Positions 30,101 through 36,200 are shown, numbered from the stretch's first letter. The stretch is 64,000 nucleotides of DNA from Bartonella australis AUST/NH1 (GCF_000341355.1 NC_020300.1:310001-374000); one strand, 5' to 3'. Numbers and translations: made by a program. The notes: generated by a model from the sequence alone, not told the origin.

Positions 30101-31688
30101 ATCATCTGGAAACGGAGGTGGATCGTCACCTGTAGATGGCTCGTCGTCCGGAAACGGAGGTGGCTCATCATCTGGAAACGGAGGTGGATCGTCGCCTGTA
30201 GATGGCTCGTCGTCCGGCAACGGAGGTGGCTCGTCATCTGGAAACGGAGGTGGATCGTCATCCGGCAACGGAGGTGGCTCGTCGTCTGGAAACGGAGGTG
30301 GCTCATCATCTGGAAACGGAGGTGGATCGTCATCCGGCAACGGAGGTGGCTCATCATCTGGCAACGAAGGTGGATCGTCATCCGGCAACGGAGGTGGCTC
30401 ATCGTCTGGCAACGGAGGTGGAGCGTCATCTGGCAACGGAGGTGGATCGTCATCCGGCAACGGAGGTGGCTCATCGTCTGGCAACGGAGGTGGATCGTCA
30501 TCCGGCAACGGAGGTGGCTCATCGTCTGGCAACGGAGGTGGCTCGTCGTCTGGAAACGGAGATGGCTCATCGTCTGGCAACGGAGGTGGCTCATCGTCTG
30601 GCAACGGAGGTGGCTCATCGTCCGGAAACGGAGGTGGCTCATCGTCTGGCAACGAAGGTGGATCGTCATCCGGCAACGGAGGTGGCTCATCGTCTGGCAA
30701 CGAAGGTGGATCGTCATCCGGCAACGGAGGTGGCTCATCGTCTGGCAACGGAGGTGGCTCGTCATCCGGCAACGGAGATGGCTCATCGTCTGGCAACGGA
30801 GGTGGCTCATCATCCGGCAACGGAGGTGGCTCATCGTCTGGCAACGGAGGTGGCTCGTCGTCCGGAAACGGAGGTGGCTCATCGTCTGGTAACGGAGGTG
30901 GAGCGCCGTCTGTAAACGAAAAGCCGGTTTTAGCTGATAATGTTTTGAGTTGGAATGAGGGTAAAGGTGCCTACGACGCGACTCATGATGGTAAGGACGG
31001 TAAAATTACCAATGTAGCAGATGGTAAAATCGAGAAAGATTCGACAGATGCTGTGAACGGCGGGCAGATCGCTGAAATTCAGCAGAATATGGAGCAAAAC
31101 ATCAACGCGCTTGAAAATAAAGTCAACAATATCGACGTTGACGGCGTAAAACTCGGCAACATCGTTCAATATACAACGGACGAGGATGGTAAAAAGAAAA
31201 TCGTCTTAGAAGGAGCTCGTGACGGAGAACCTGTTATGATTGAGAACGTCGCCGATGGTAGAGTCGAAGAAGGCTCGAAAGACGCCATAAACGGTGGAGT
31301 GTTGAAAAAAGAACTAGATCTCGTTTTCGACAACTCAAAGAAATACACTGACGAAAAGATAAAGAGCGCTGTAGAAGAGTCCGTTGCCCAAGCTAACAGC
31401 TACACCGACTTCAAATTCAACGCTCTAAGCTACGGCATCGAAGAAGCCAAACAAGAGGCGAAACAAGCCGCAGCAATCGGCATAGCAATGGCCAGCCTCC
31501 GTTACGGTGAAACACCTCCCGGAAAAACAAGCATTGCCTTCGGTAGCGGTGTATGGCGCGGCCAATCCGCATTCGCCTTCGGTATGGGCTACACTTCCGA
31601 AGACGGAAACATCCGGCCTAACATATCGGTCACCACCTCTGGCGGCCACTGGGGCGTCGGCGCAGGCCTGAACATCATCCTAGATTAG
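15144..31688 (+). CDS. Giant BadA-like trimeric autotransporter adhesin (5514 residues)
   Basis: A surface adhesin, far longer than B. henselae BadA (about 3000 residues in the known strain). The signal peptide is residues 1-46 (...S-P-V-F-A). Residues about 160-325 form a YadA-like head of S-x-A-x-G repeats, and the first neck (T-D-A-V-N-I-A-Q-L) is near 370. The stalk has 17 units of about 240-272 residues, each with N-I-N-K-Y-L-G-G, a coiled-coil stretch, A-L-M-W-S and D-A-V-T-G-G-Q-L motifs. Residues about 4918-5253 are a Gly/Ser/Asn low-complexity tract. A last stalk piece and the YadA anchor (about 5430-5514) follow. The reading frame is open throughout. Start chosen by ribosome site and match to the other paralogue. 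The anchor region uses many more C-ending codons than the stalk, which suggests a mosaic origin. Adhesion is inferred from the family. Confidence 0.94.
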   Translation: MKKLYATSQRSDSNSLRFSCHLPLVKAVSLGTAMAALLSSVSPVFAANVSITGALIRSTNGTGVDYPRGSHGSIVFAGDDDYCGVDVVTGRGGPGATGGRVITPEEEYKRFIENQKYNNRNPYGTTDHRVDWTGNGTTSTNGGYMGQLTGGATNNLPTAYGVYSFVTGCGAYASGNYSTAFGAGATTLAGGAQAFGVSALASGTASIAFGIGSEASGESSVSVGGLSKVTGKNSVAVGIGANVKADSALAAGNGALSEADSSVAVGESSAARASASVALGKKAEVLSGADGGIAFGGDAQVSVENGVALGSSSAAVTAAGIQGYDPKTEADSLKQDSAWKSTSGALSIGNVGKGITRQITGVAAGSQDTDAVNIAQLKELSELVQDAGKGWSLLVDNGSLITIGAKSESAKIDVSGSGGITRTVSGLTDGSISATSTQAITGKQLYETRKEFAHYLDGKAGYDSDGDSWTNPSFEVHGQKAESVSDAFSKIDAAVSKIEKGETGLVRDDLGAQTITIGAESGSTKIDVSGKGKITRVISGVKGEELTENSTYAVSGAQLWKVDDKASKINKNINKYLGGGADVLEGTEPNFTIQSESAHSVAEAFNKVGTSLGSLEGNINGVKAEVAQVENNITNNISKNSLMWDQGEGVFSASHGEEKTASVIRHIKDGKIASDSTEAVTGKQLYKTRQEFAHYLDGKAGYNSDDDSWTNPTFEVHGQQATNVADAFSKIDAVVSKIEKGETGLVRDNLNTKTITIGVESESAKIDVSGEGKRTRAIVGVKGEALEENSTYAVSGAQLWKVDNKADKINENINKYLGGGANVLEGTELNFTIQSERAHNVADAFGKVDTSLGELNQSIISVKNDIADITNNVAGGILKNTILWNTSEDAFVASHGEEKTASVIRYIKGGKIAADSTEAITGKQLYDTRKEFAHYLDGKAGYNSDGDSWTNPNFEVHGQKAESVADAFNKIDAVVSKIEKGETGLVRDDLGAQTITIGAESGSTKIDVSGKGKITRAISGVKGEELTENSTYAVSGAQLWKVDDKASKINKNINKYLGGGADILEGTEPNFTIQSESVHSVAEAFNKVGTSLDGLEGNINGVKTEVAQVTNTVTNNILKNSLMWDQNEGVFSASHGGDGDKTPSTIRYIKDGKIASDSTEAVTGKQLYKTRQEFAHYLDGKAGYNSDGDSWTNPTFEVHGQQTTNVADAFSKIDTVVSKIEKGETGLVKDNLNTKTITIGAEGESTKIDVSGEGKRTRAIVGVKGEALEENSTYAVSGAQLWKVDNKADKINENINKYLGGGANVLEGTELNFTIQSERAHNVADAFGKVDTSLGELKGSINDVKNDVTNITNTVTGNLSKNALMWNDSEGAFVASHGDSKTPSKIKHILDGDISAESSEAITGGQLYDTRQKIARYLDGKAGYDRKGEWTDPSFKIRTISEDGDIGEKDYDTVAGALADVGGSLKNIRDGLKHEIDNALVKEDSGVITVGAQSSAGTINVIGQGGQKRVLSGLGEGQISAGSTDAVTGGQLHTVDQKVAGLGTAVENAQGNVGTIAANINKYLGGQADILGGAEPTFTVQGNSSHNVADAFGKVDHSLGEIKGDLNDVRRDVTDITNNITSNISKNALMWSDEESAFVAFHGGDKTPTKIKHVLDGDISTTSSDAITGGQLYDTRQEFASYLDGKAGYDRKGQWTDPSFKIRTIGRDGDVGEEEYDTVAGALADVGGSLKNIRDGLQYEIDNALVKENGGVITIGAQSGASTISVTGKSGQKRILSGLGEGQISAESTDAVTGGQLFTVDKKVADLGTTITNTQDDLSEVKGNVGTIATNINKYLGGQADILGGEAPTFTVQGNSSHNVADAFGKVDTSLGELKGNISDVENKLTDATNNITGNISKNALMWSDEESAFVASHGDGKAPSKIKHVLDGDVSAASSDAVTGGQLYDTHQEFAHYLDGKAGYDRKGQWTDPSFKIHTIGRDGDVGEEEYDTVAGALADVGGSLKNIRDGLQHEIDNALVKEDSGVITIGAQSSAGTINVTGQGGQKRVLSGLADGKVLAGSTDAVTGGQLFTVDKKVADLGTTITNTQGDLSEVKGNVGTIATNINKYLGGQADILGGEAPTFTVQGNSSHNVADAFGKVDTSLGELKGNISDVENKLTDATNNITGNISKNALMWSDEESAFVASHGDGKAPSKIKHVLDGDVSAASSDAVTGGQLYDTHQEFAHYLDGKAGYDRKGEWTDPSFKIHTIGRDGDVGEEEYDTVAGALADVGGSLKNIRDGLQHEIDNALVKEDSGVITVGAQSSAGTINVTGQGGQKRILSGLEEGKVLAGSTDAVTGGQLFTVDQKVTDLGTAVENAQGNVGTIAANINKYLGGQADVLGGEAPTFTVQGNSSHNVADAFGKVDTSLGELKGNISDVENKLTDATNNITGNLSKNALMWNDSEGAFVASHGDGKAPSKIKHILDGDVSAASSEAITGAQLYDTRQEFASYLDGKAGYDRKGEWTDPSFKIHTISRDGDVGEEEYDTVAGALEDVGGSLKNIRDGLKHEIDNALVKENGGVITIGAQSSAGTINVTGQGGQKRVLSGLAEGKVFAGSTDAVTGGQLFTVDQKVTDLGTAVENAQGNVGTIAANINKYLGGQVDVLGGEAPTFTVQGNSSHNVADAFGKVDTSLGELKGNISDVENKLTDVASNITGNLSKNALMWSDEEGAFAASHGDGKTPSKIKHLLGGDISATSSDAITGGQLYDTRQEFAHYLDGKAGYDRKGQWTDPSFKIRTIGRDGDIDEKEYDTVAGALADVGGSLENIRDGLQYEIDNALVKEDRGVITIGAQSGANTINVTGKGGQKRVLSGLAEGKVLAGSTDAVTGGQLFTVDKKVANLGATITNAQGDLLEVQDNVGAIAANINKYLGGRADVLEGEAPTFTVQGNSYHNVADAFGKVSTSLGNLEGSISEVKTEVTQITSNVTNITSNMLQGALMWSDLEEAFDASHGENKTPSKITNLLGGMISAASTEAVTGSQLHDMGTKLATFLGGGAQYKGGEWTGPTFGFNIIDLKGNFVLTENKSVTEAFHNVANSVENVNSRLQHTIDNALVKENGGVITIGAESNADIINVIGSVGQKRVLSGLADGKVLAGSTDAVTGGQLFTVDKKVANLGTTITNTQGDLLEVQDNVGAIAANINKYLGGQADVLGGREPTFKVQGNSYHNVADAFGKVDRSLGELKGNISDVENKLTDVTNNITGNVLQNALMWDDIEGAFVASHGENKTPSKITNLLGGKISAESTEAVAGSQLHDMGTKLATYLGGGAQYKEGEWTGPTFGFNVIDGSGNLVLKKSETVAEALQNVASSVENVHYEFQHEIDNALVKEDKGVITVGAQSTANAVNVIGSNGQKRVLSGLADGKVLAGSTDAVTGGQLFTVEQKVAGLGTTITNAQGDLLEVQDNVGAIAANINKYLGGQADVLGGREPTFKVQGNSYHNVADAFGKVDHSLGEIKGDINDVKTEVAQITNNVTGDLSKNALMWSDEEGAFVASHGDGKTSSKIKHLLGGDISATSTEAITGGQLYDTRQEFAHYLDGKAGYDRKGKWTDPSFKIHTVGKDGDISEKEYDTVAGALADVGGSLENIRNGFKHEIDNALVKEDKGVITVGAQSTANAINVIGSNGQKRVLSGLADGKVLFGSTDAVTGGQLFVVDQNIKKIQGDMVDIHGGLSEIQDNLGDYAKIVSKYLGGGARVADDIQPSYYIQQEIYHDVGSAFKAVDVAFDDIGVKFSDEIKKLDKKISGNILQNTLFWSDDEGAFIASRNSSGNGKLTKLLDGDISAGSSDAITGNQLYSMSNQIAAYFGGGANYKNGRWTSPTFTVDVVDSEGNIISKESKTVAGALKHVSDSFKNISHEAETKSERGVGNFLVAEDEGIITIGAKSSARAINVAGKDGNRMVLSGLEEGRVSSDSNDAVTGSQLYVVNKNVSDLDATITDTQNSLSEVREDVGSIYTNINKYLGGQADVLGGREPTFTVQGNSYHNVADAFGGVSNSLGKIDQSIDSFGNKLKDALMWSDLEEAFDASHGENKTPSKITNLLGGMISAASTEAVTGSQLHDMGTKLATFFGGGAQYKGGEWTGPTFGFNIIDLKGNFVLTESKSVAEAFHNVANSVENVNSRLQHTIDNALVKENGEIITIGAESNADIINVIGSVGQKRVLSGLAEGKVVAGSTDAVTGGQLFTVNKKVIDLDTAVKNAQHDISEVQGNVGEIADNINRYLGGQADVLKGNAPSYTIQGKGYQGVDRAFAAVNRSFDNIKQEFNENIGEIKDEILGQVTDNALLWDDSENAFVALHKNGGGSPEKGTLKYLKNGDVSSDSTEAITGSQLHHLGTKLAAYLGGGAQYEQGVWTADPTFKVGIIDEEGNVVEKESNTVAGALADVSSSISNLQQGITNGLVQEDKANDRITIGKESKLSKVYIGAGDDARTLLGVAAGDISEGSTDAVNGSQIFAYNKQVSEYLGGGADITAGTGPVYEIQGEKHQSIGDTLAAVDESFDKIKEEFSENIGGIEDNILGHVTESALLWDNDEGAFVALHKHGGGSPEKSTLKYLKDGDVSSDSTEAITGSQLHHLGTKLAAYLGGGAQYEQGVWTADPTFKVGIIDEEGNVVEKESDTVAGALADVSSSISKLQQGAMSSLIQEDEANDRITIGKKSKLSKVYIGAGENARILSGVAGGDISEKSTDAVNGSQIFAYNKQVSEYLGGGADITAGTGPVYEIQGEKHQSIGDTLAAVDESFDKIKEEFSENIGGIEDNILGHVTESALLWDNDEGAFVALHKNSEGVREKEKLTKLLDGSISADSTDAITGKQLYETRQEFAHYLSPNAGYDNGQWNNPVFKVLQFNANGEISLKDYASVAEAFGGVNESLEDLNNRLNGMQNAGGSSSGNGGGSSPVDGSSSGNGGGSSSGNGGGSSPVGGSSSGNGGGSSSGNGGGSSPVDGSSSGNGGGSSSGNGGGSSPVDGSSSGNGGGSSSGNGGGSSPVDGSSSGNGGGSSSGNGGGSSSGNGGGSSSGNGGGSSSGNGGGSSSGNGGGSSSGNEGGSSSGNGGGSSSGNGGGASSGNGGGSSSGNGGGSSSGNGGGSSSGNGGGSSSGNGGGSSSGNGDGSSSGNGGGSSSGNGGGSSSGNGGGSSSGNEGGSSSGNGGGSSSGNEGGSSSGNGGGSSSGNGGGSSSGNGDGSSSGNGGGSSSGNGGGSSSGNGGGSSSGNGGGSSSGNGGGAPSVNEKPVLADNVLSWNEGKGAYDATHDGKDGKITNVADGKIEKDSTDAVNGGQIAEIQQNMEQNINALENKVNNIDVDGVKLGNIVQYTTDEDGKKKIVLEGARDGEPVMIENVADGRVEEGSKDAINGGVLKKELDLVFDNSKKYTDEKIKSAVEESVAQANSYTDFKFNALSYGIEEAKQEAKQAAAIGIAMASLRYGETPPGKTSIAFGSGVWRGQSAFAFGMGYTSEDGNIRPNISVTTSGGHWGVGAGLNIILD
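16858..29640 (+). repeat. 17-unit stalk repeat array in the giant autotransporter
   Basis: The marker Y-L-G-G recurs 17 times, near 16858, 17578, 18298, 19020, 19816, 20633, 21450, 22240, 23040, 23855, 24680, 25490, 26310, 27117, 27895, 28615 and 29337. Spacing is 720-825 bases, always in frame. Units 6 and 7 are almost identical over about 640 bases at an offset of 816. The segment 24070-24560 is repeated nearly exactly at 27290-27780. The segment 28603-28860 is repeated at 29323-29580. Such identity means recent duplication or gene conversion. Confidence 0.9.
29895..30905 (+). repeat. 24-bp tandem repeat encoding a Gly/Ser/Asn tract
   Basis: About 42 copies of an 8-residue unit G-G-G-S-S-S-G-N, encoded by a 24-bp repeat with few variants (GNEGG, GNGDG, GGA). 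The first part is organised as a 66-bp higher-order unit that contains S-S-P-V-D or S-S-P-V-G five times. The unit length is a multiple of three, so copy-number change keeps the frame. The tract is open in several frames on both strands, giving long but meaningless alternative frames (for example P-P-P-L-P-D-D-E repeats on the minus strand). Confidence 0.95.
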
Positions 31689-31710
31689 TCAGGACGGCGA
31701 TACACACATC

Positions 31711-31764
31711 AGACGCGTAGGGACAAAAGAGAAACCAACAGTTCCCTCCCTACGCGTCTTAATT
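31711..31764 (+). terminator. Stem-loop terminator after the giant autotransporter
   Basis: A perfect 13-bp stem (31711-31723 with 31747-31759, AGACGCGTAGGGA and its complement) has a 23-base loop and is followed by TAATTTTC. It lies 22 bases after the stop codon. The loop is long and the T-tract short, so the efficiency is uncertain. Confidence 0.65.
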
Positions 31765-31972
31765 TTCTGCAATACACCCGCCGCACAACTCACACCAAAA
31801 AAGCACGCAAATAATACCAACCTAAAAAGAAACAACCACAAAAACAGAAGAGAAAAATATCCTCTTTCTTTCTTTTTCACTCACACAACCACCTCGAGCG
31901 AAACTAAACGTCTCCCTTTTACTGATTAAAAACACAACCCACAAAAAAACAACACGCCCGCTTTTGATCTCA

Positions 31973-32037
31973 AAATGTGTTTTTTTTATGTTTTAAATTT
32001 ATTTTTTTAAGTTTTGTCTATTGGATAATTTGTTATC
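31973..32037 (+). promoter_or_regulatory. Leader of the decayed third autotransporter gene
   Basis: This T-rich leader, ending TTATCATG, aligns with 15083-15143 before the giant gene. The ribosome site is weakened (TTGGATAA in place of TTGGAGAA). Confidence 0.5.
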
Positions 32038-32764
32038 ATGCTCTTCTTAAGGGAAGTGACGCGAATTATCCTCGCTTTTCTTATCGTTTACTTTGGTTAA
32101 AGTAGCTTCATCCAGAGCCGTAATGGCGGTATTTTGCGCATTTCTTTAATTTTTGCTATGGACAGTTCTCTAAAAAGAACAGAATTTTTTTTGTCAAAAA
32201 CGAATGGAGAGGCTTAAAACAGTGAGAAGAGAGCTGCGTTAGATGAAACCGGTCAAGGCAGTTTTGAGACCAGGGATGCTAATGTACTGCAGGCAAAGGG
32301 AGGGTGAATAGAAATACCCAGGTGAACGGTGAAGGAGCCCCTGAATATATTGAAATCGCGGTAAAAAATTGTCTAAACAGATAAGACAATACATCAATGA
32401 GGCACTGTAGGACGTCGAGAAAAATAGGACTAAAAACGCAGCAGAAGCTTTTTGTGAGACTGAAGCTCAGATTAAAGGCTACCTTGAGGCGAAATTTGGT
32501 TCTTTAAGTTACGCCAACATTGTCACGAAAAAAGAGGTTAAACAAGCTGCGGCAATGAACTCGGCAGTAGCTAATTTGCGTTGCAATAGCGCACATAGAA
32601 AGATGAGCGTTGCATTTAATGATAGTGTACGACGCAGCCAGTCTGCTCTTACTGTTGGTGCTAGTTATGCTCGTACAAGTGAAAAGTTTTTCTCTAATTT
32701 TTTCGTAATTGGTAGTAGTGGTTATTGGAGTTTGGGAGCCGAAATAAGTATGTCATTGAATTGA
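32038..32764 (+). pseudogene. Remnant of a third BadA-like trimeric autotransporter
   Basis: The first 120 or so bases align with the signal-peptide region of the giant gene (for example ...CTTTGGTTAAAGTAGCTTC) but contain frameshifts and stops. The head and nearly all of the stalk are missing. From about 32470 an open frame reads Y-L-E-A-K-F-G-S-L-S-Y, then V-K-Q-A-A-A, and ends in a full YadA-type anchor (S-A-V-A-N-L-R ... G-A-E-I-S-M-S-L-N, stop at 32764). Both ends of the gene are therefore present around a large internal deletion. The anchor part alone lacks a signal peptide, so no functional product is expected. Confidence 0.85.
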
Positions 32765-33512
32765 CGAAAGAGATTAGCACAATATCGCAAATCTTGGATT
32801 TGTATCTGATTTCTTATCGGGAGAAAAGGCTGGCGGAAAGGGAGCATGTGGAGGCTGGTTCGTGCAGCTCGGGAATCATCTGTAGAGGGCCGTTTTGTGA
32901 TTTTCTTAAGTATAAATATATTTCAATTACCCGGAACGCTTTTAAGAGGGCTGAAGAGTCTTATTTCCACCCATATATTGTATGCATAAGGAAATTTGCC
33001 GGCAATAGGGCTCATTTAGGCAAAAAATGACCTCCTCGTTAAAGCGGTACGTGCTTTTAATTTTTTTAGTTCGGAGTATAAGGTGGCTTCTTTGGGGGAG
33101 AGGCGTAGCGTCTTCTTTATTTTTTAGATAATTGGAAATTATTCTGGGATGCATCTTTCGCTTTTGGTGATAATTTCGGGATGCACCGCCAGTTTCCTGT
33201 CAGTGCACAGGCATATTTTTCTGATATGGTCTTAATTTATCTCCGGAGAATTTATTATAAAAATTATATGCTGTATGAGGGAGGGGCTTTGAATCACTGT
33301 ATCGCCCATAATTTATCAGATATGAACGCGACAATGATGGGAGGTGGTGTTGTACAGTTATTCACTATATATCGGTATAGGTTTTATCAAGGACGATACC
33401 ATACAATTATTTTTCATGAATAATATTACGCTAGATAATTCAGGTTTTTTCTAAGAGTGTGCGACTAAAGTAGTTGCCGTTTGTTGTGATTCGAAAAGGG
33501 ACTAGAAATAGG
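32765..33512. other. Intergenic, nothing recognised
   Basis: About 750 bases without a supported gene. Frames at 32725-33030 and 33181-33423 (80 codons) have no domain or ribosome site. The second is a possible but unsupported small gene. Confidence 0.45.
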
Positions 33513-34088
33513 ATGATGTCAAAAAATTGGAATATCACCGCAAGCTTTTTGTTTATCTTTATTTTGCTGAGCAATAGTGTAGGTTTTGCTGATGAAAAAG
33601 ATAATATTTACACAGTGCATCCGCCACGGTTATCTGTTCCGCGTGGGAAGCCTGGTGAAACGCGTCGGGTTATTATGCAATTTAATTATTGGACTTTGAT
33701 TTGCGATGAAAATCGGGTGCTGAAGCAAGGGATCTGTAATGTGACACAGACTATCCACGATAAAGAAGATCAGGTAATTTTTAGTTGGTCGCTTGTATCT
33801 ACAAAGAGTGGTCAACCGGTTATGCTTTTCCGGGCGATGTCAAACGCTGACACGAAAATTCCTATTAAATTGCTTTTAGATGGGGTTAAAGAGCCTCTTT
33901 GGGTTAATTATAAACAATGTGATGAAACAGTTTGTCTCGCGCAATTAGCTGTCGGGCCGACTTTAAGTAAGCAAATAGAGCAGAAGAAAAATGTGCGCAT
34001 TTCTTACAAGATTAAAAATGGCAAAACGCTTTCTTTTGTGGCCCCTTTTGAAGGACTGAGTGAAGCACTTTTCTCTTTACAACGATGA
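33513..34088 (+). CDS. Invasion-associated locus B (IalB) family protein
   Basis: 191 residues from the ATG at 33513; an ATG at 33516 is equally possible, and an upstream TTG at 33474 is less likely. The signal peptide ends at residue 26 (S-V-G-F-A). The mature part has the IalB pattern: an F-x-x-W-x-L-x-C segment, a paired cysteine (G-I-C-N-V), a basic-residue-rich middle, then K-Q-C-D-E-T-V-C-L-A and a C-terminal hydrophobic F-V-A-P-F-E-G segment. The family is secreted or periplasmic and is linked to erythrocyte invasion in B. bacilliformis. This is a diverged paralogue of the ialB at 44797 and stands alone after the autotransporter cluster. Confidence 0.85.
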   Translation: MMSKNWNITASFLFIFILLSNSVGFADEKDNIYTVHPPRLSVPRGKPGETRRVIMQFNYWTLICDENRVLKQGICNVTQTIHDKEDQVIFSWSLVSTKSGQPVMLFRAMSNADTKIPIKLLLDGVKEPLWVNYKQCDETVCLAQLAVGPTLSKQIEQKKNVRISYKIKNGKTLSFVAPFEGLSEALFSLQR

Positions 34089-35471
34089 AAGCCGCGAAGC
34101 CGATTTTATGAATGGGGCTATTTTTAGGTCACAGAAAATATTATTGCAGATAGGAGTATAGGCGATTTGATACGAAAATGGTTTTCCCGAATCATGCGAC
34201 ATTTCGCAGATATAGATTCATGATTGACGGTGAATATAGGGCTAACAATAAATGAGGTAAATTGGTTTTTTCGAGGATTATGGTCGTAAAAAACTTACAT
34301 GCGCGGTGATAATAAAAATAGTCATAAAGATTAAAGACGCACTCTGTTACTGTTTGTGAGAGGGAATAATTGCGGATGAGGCATAAGAAGAAAAACGGAT
34401 ACTTCCCCGGTTGTATGTGGACTGCGATTCCACGGTTATAGATGCGAAAATGGGGAATAGAAAAACAATTTTTCTCAGTTAAAGCTTTTTAAATGCACTA
34501 CTTAAATTTAAAATTAATAACTGCTATTTTCTTATTACGTTCCGTAACAAGCTCGATATTTCCGAATTGTTAATGCTCTTTTGCGCACCGTAAAGTCACG
34601 AGACGGACTCATTAAAAATGACTTTCTCAATATGAAGACTTGCGGATCGCGCTGTTGAAGCAGTGTAGATTTGTTGTCCGAAATTAGAACAAAAGCGTAC
34701 GGTATACTACCGAATGATCATGATAAAAGCTTGCTATTCAGCCAAAAATGGCCAATATTTTGTTTCGTGTGCTTTGGATGATGTGATTTTGGGTTAAAAA
34801 TTATTGAACGAAAAATAGGGGTGCATTTTTCTGTTTTTGGGCGGTATCTGAAGCTGGGTGTTGGTGTACTTGTTCTTTTGATGCTGGAGGTGGGCACCGA
34901 GAAATGGGGTTTCTTTGTGTTTGGTAGAACAGATCGTGGTTAGGACGTTTCTTCCTACTGAAATTGTTATCTTGCTCGACGTTTTTGGGGATATGTTAGT
35001 TTAGGCGATTTTGAACAGGTGAGGACTATATGCGCGTTTTTTGATGACTTCTCAGATTGTCGTAAATTAGCCAATAGCGTAAAAATTTTATCTTTTGGGA
35101 TCTTCGGAACAGCGGCAATTTTAGCAAAATATATTCCAATCTAGAGTTAGAGTACTGTGATCAGAAAAAATTGGCAGTATGGAGTTAATAGTGTGGGCGT
35201 TATCCTCATAATGAGGCGTTTATTATCATAGGGTATAAGAAAAATAAGCAAATAATCCTGGCATTGAGTGAGAGAGGACAGGCTTATTTTAGCTAGATAC
35301 GCGATTAATATTATCCGAGAAGCTTCGTCCAGTTAGCAGTTGAGAGTGCTAATTGTAGAATGAAGGGGGCGTTTAATAGAGTTGGTATTGGGCTGTGGTG
35401 TGCAATATTATTGCAATAAAAAGACATTTTAAGCGCCAAAAATTGCCGAAATATGGAGACAATAAGCGGCT
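34089..35471. other. 1.4 kb without a gene
   Basis: No frame of useful length and no RNA gene recognised. It probably holds decayed coding sequence that I cannot identify. At 35333-35352, about 120 bases before rlmE, an inverted repeat TTAGCA-N8-TGCTAA includes the nine bases GAGTGCTAA, which match the right half of the CIRCE heat-shock operator. The left half is not at the CIRCE spacing. Confidence 0.45.
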
Positions 35472-36200
35472 ATGAAAAAAACGACAATAATATCAACAGG
35501 TGGACGTGGTGGTTCAGGGTCGCATGAATTATATCAACGAGTGAAGAAGAAAGCAGGGGCTATTAAGCCGTCATCACGGCGATGGCTAGAGAGGCACTTA
35601 AATGATCCTTACGTTCATCAGTCAAAAATAGATGGTTATCGTTCACGCGCTGCTTATAAATTGATCGAAATTGACGAGCGTTACAAGATATTCAAAAAAG
35701 GTCAAAAGATTATTGATTTAGGAGCAGCACCCGGGGGGTGGTGTCAAGTGGCGGCATGTATAGTTGGATCAAGTGATCAAAAACCTAGTGTGGTCGGTAT
35801 CGATTATTTGCACGTGGATCCGTTGCCTGGAGTTGTGATGTTGGAAATGGATTTTTTGCATGAAAATGCGCCGCAAGAATTAATGAGGGCTTTGGGAACA
35901 AAACCAGATATAGTCCTTTCTGATATGGCGGCACCGACAACAGGCCATCGTCAGACAGACCATTTAAGAACAATTTATTTATGTGAAGCCGCTGCTGATT
36001 TCGCTATTTCAGTTCTCAAGCCTGGTGGGCATTTTTTGACAAAAACCTTTCAGGGAGGGGCAGAAAACATTCTTCTCACTACATTGAAACAGAATTTTAA
36101 AACAGTCCGACACGTCAAACCGCCCGCAAGTCGAGCAGAATCAGCTGAACTTTACCTCTTAGCGCTTCAATTTAAAGGAAAAACCGAAATACAACGATAA
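35472..36200 (+). CDS. rlmE: 23S rRNA (uridine-2552-2'-O) methyltransferase
   Basis: 242 residues. It methylates the 2'-O of U2552 in 23S rRNA on the large subunit (FtsJ/RrmJ family). The SAM site is [11 protein letters not shown] (80-90). The catalytic K-D-K-E tetrad is K63 (S-R-A-A-Y-K), D151 (L-S-D-M-A), K191 (T-K-T-F-Q-G) and E226 (S-A-E-L-Y). It has the N-terminal extension (about 50 residues) seen in alphaproteobacterial members. Ribosome site GGAGA lies upstream of the ATG. It is followed by obgE after about 130 bases. Confidence 0.96.
   Translation: MKKTTIISTGGRGGSGSHELYQRVKKKAGAIKPSSRRWLERHLNDPYVHQSKIDGYRSRAAYKLIEIDERYKIFKKGQKIIDLGAAPGGWCQVAACIVGSSDQKPSVVGIDYLHVDPLPGVVMLEMDFLHENAPQELMRALGTKPDIVLSDMAAPTTGHRQTDHLRTIYLCEAAADFAISVLKPGGHFLTKTFQGGAENILLTTLKQNFKTVRHVKPPASRAESAELYLLALQFKGKTEIQR

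Noticed and set aside
29810-30844. Long minus-strand frame of 344 codons rich in P-P-P-L-P-D-D-E repeats
   Set aside because: It is the mirror of the 24-bp Gly/Ser/Asn repeat. It has no ribosome site, and other frames over the same tract are open too, as expected for a short repeat.
30202-30915. Plus-strand 237-codon frame with A-T-E-V-A-R-H repeats
   Set aside because: Frame-shifted reading of the same repeat, fully inside the giant adhesin gene.
33181-33423. 80-codon frame starting M-H-R-Q-F-P-V
   Set aside because: No recognisable domain, no ribosome site, and it sits in a region with other decay. Left unannotated.
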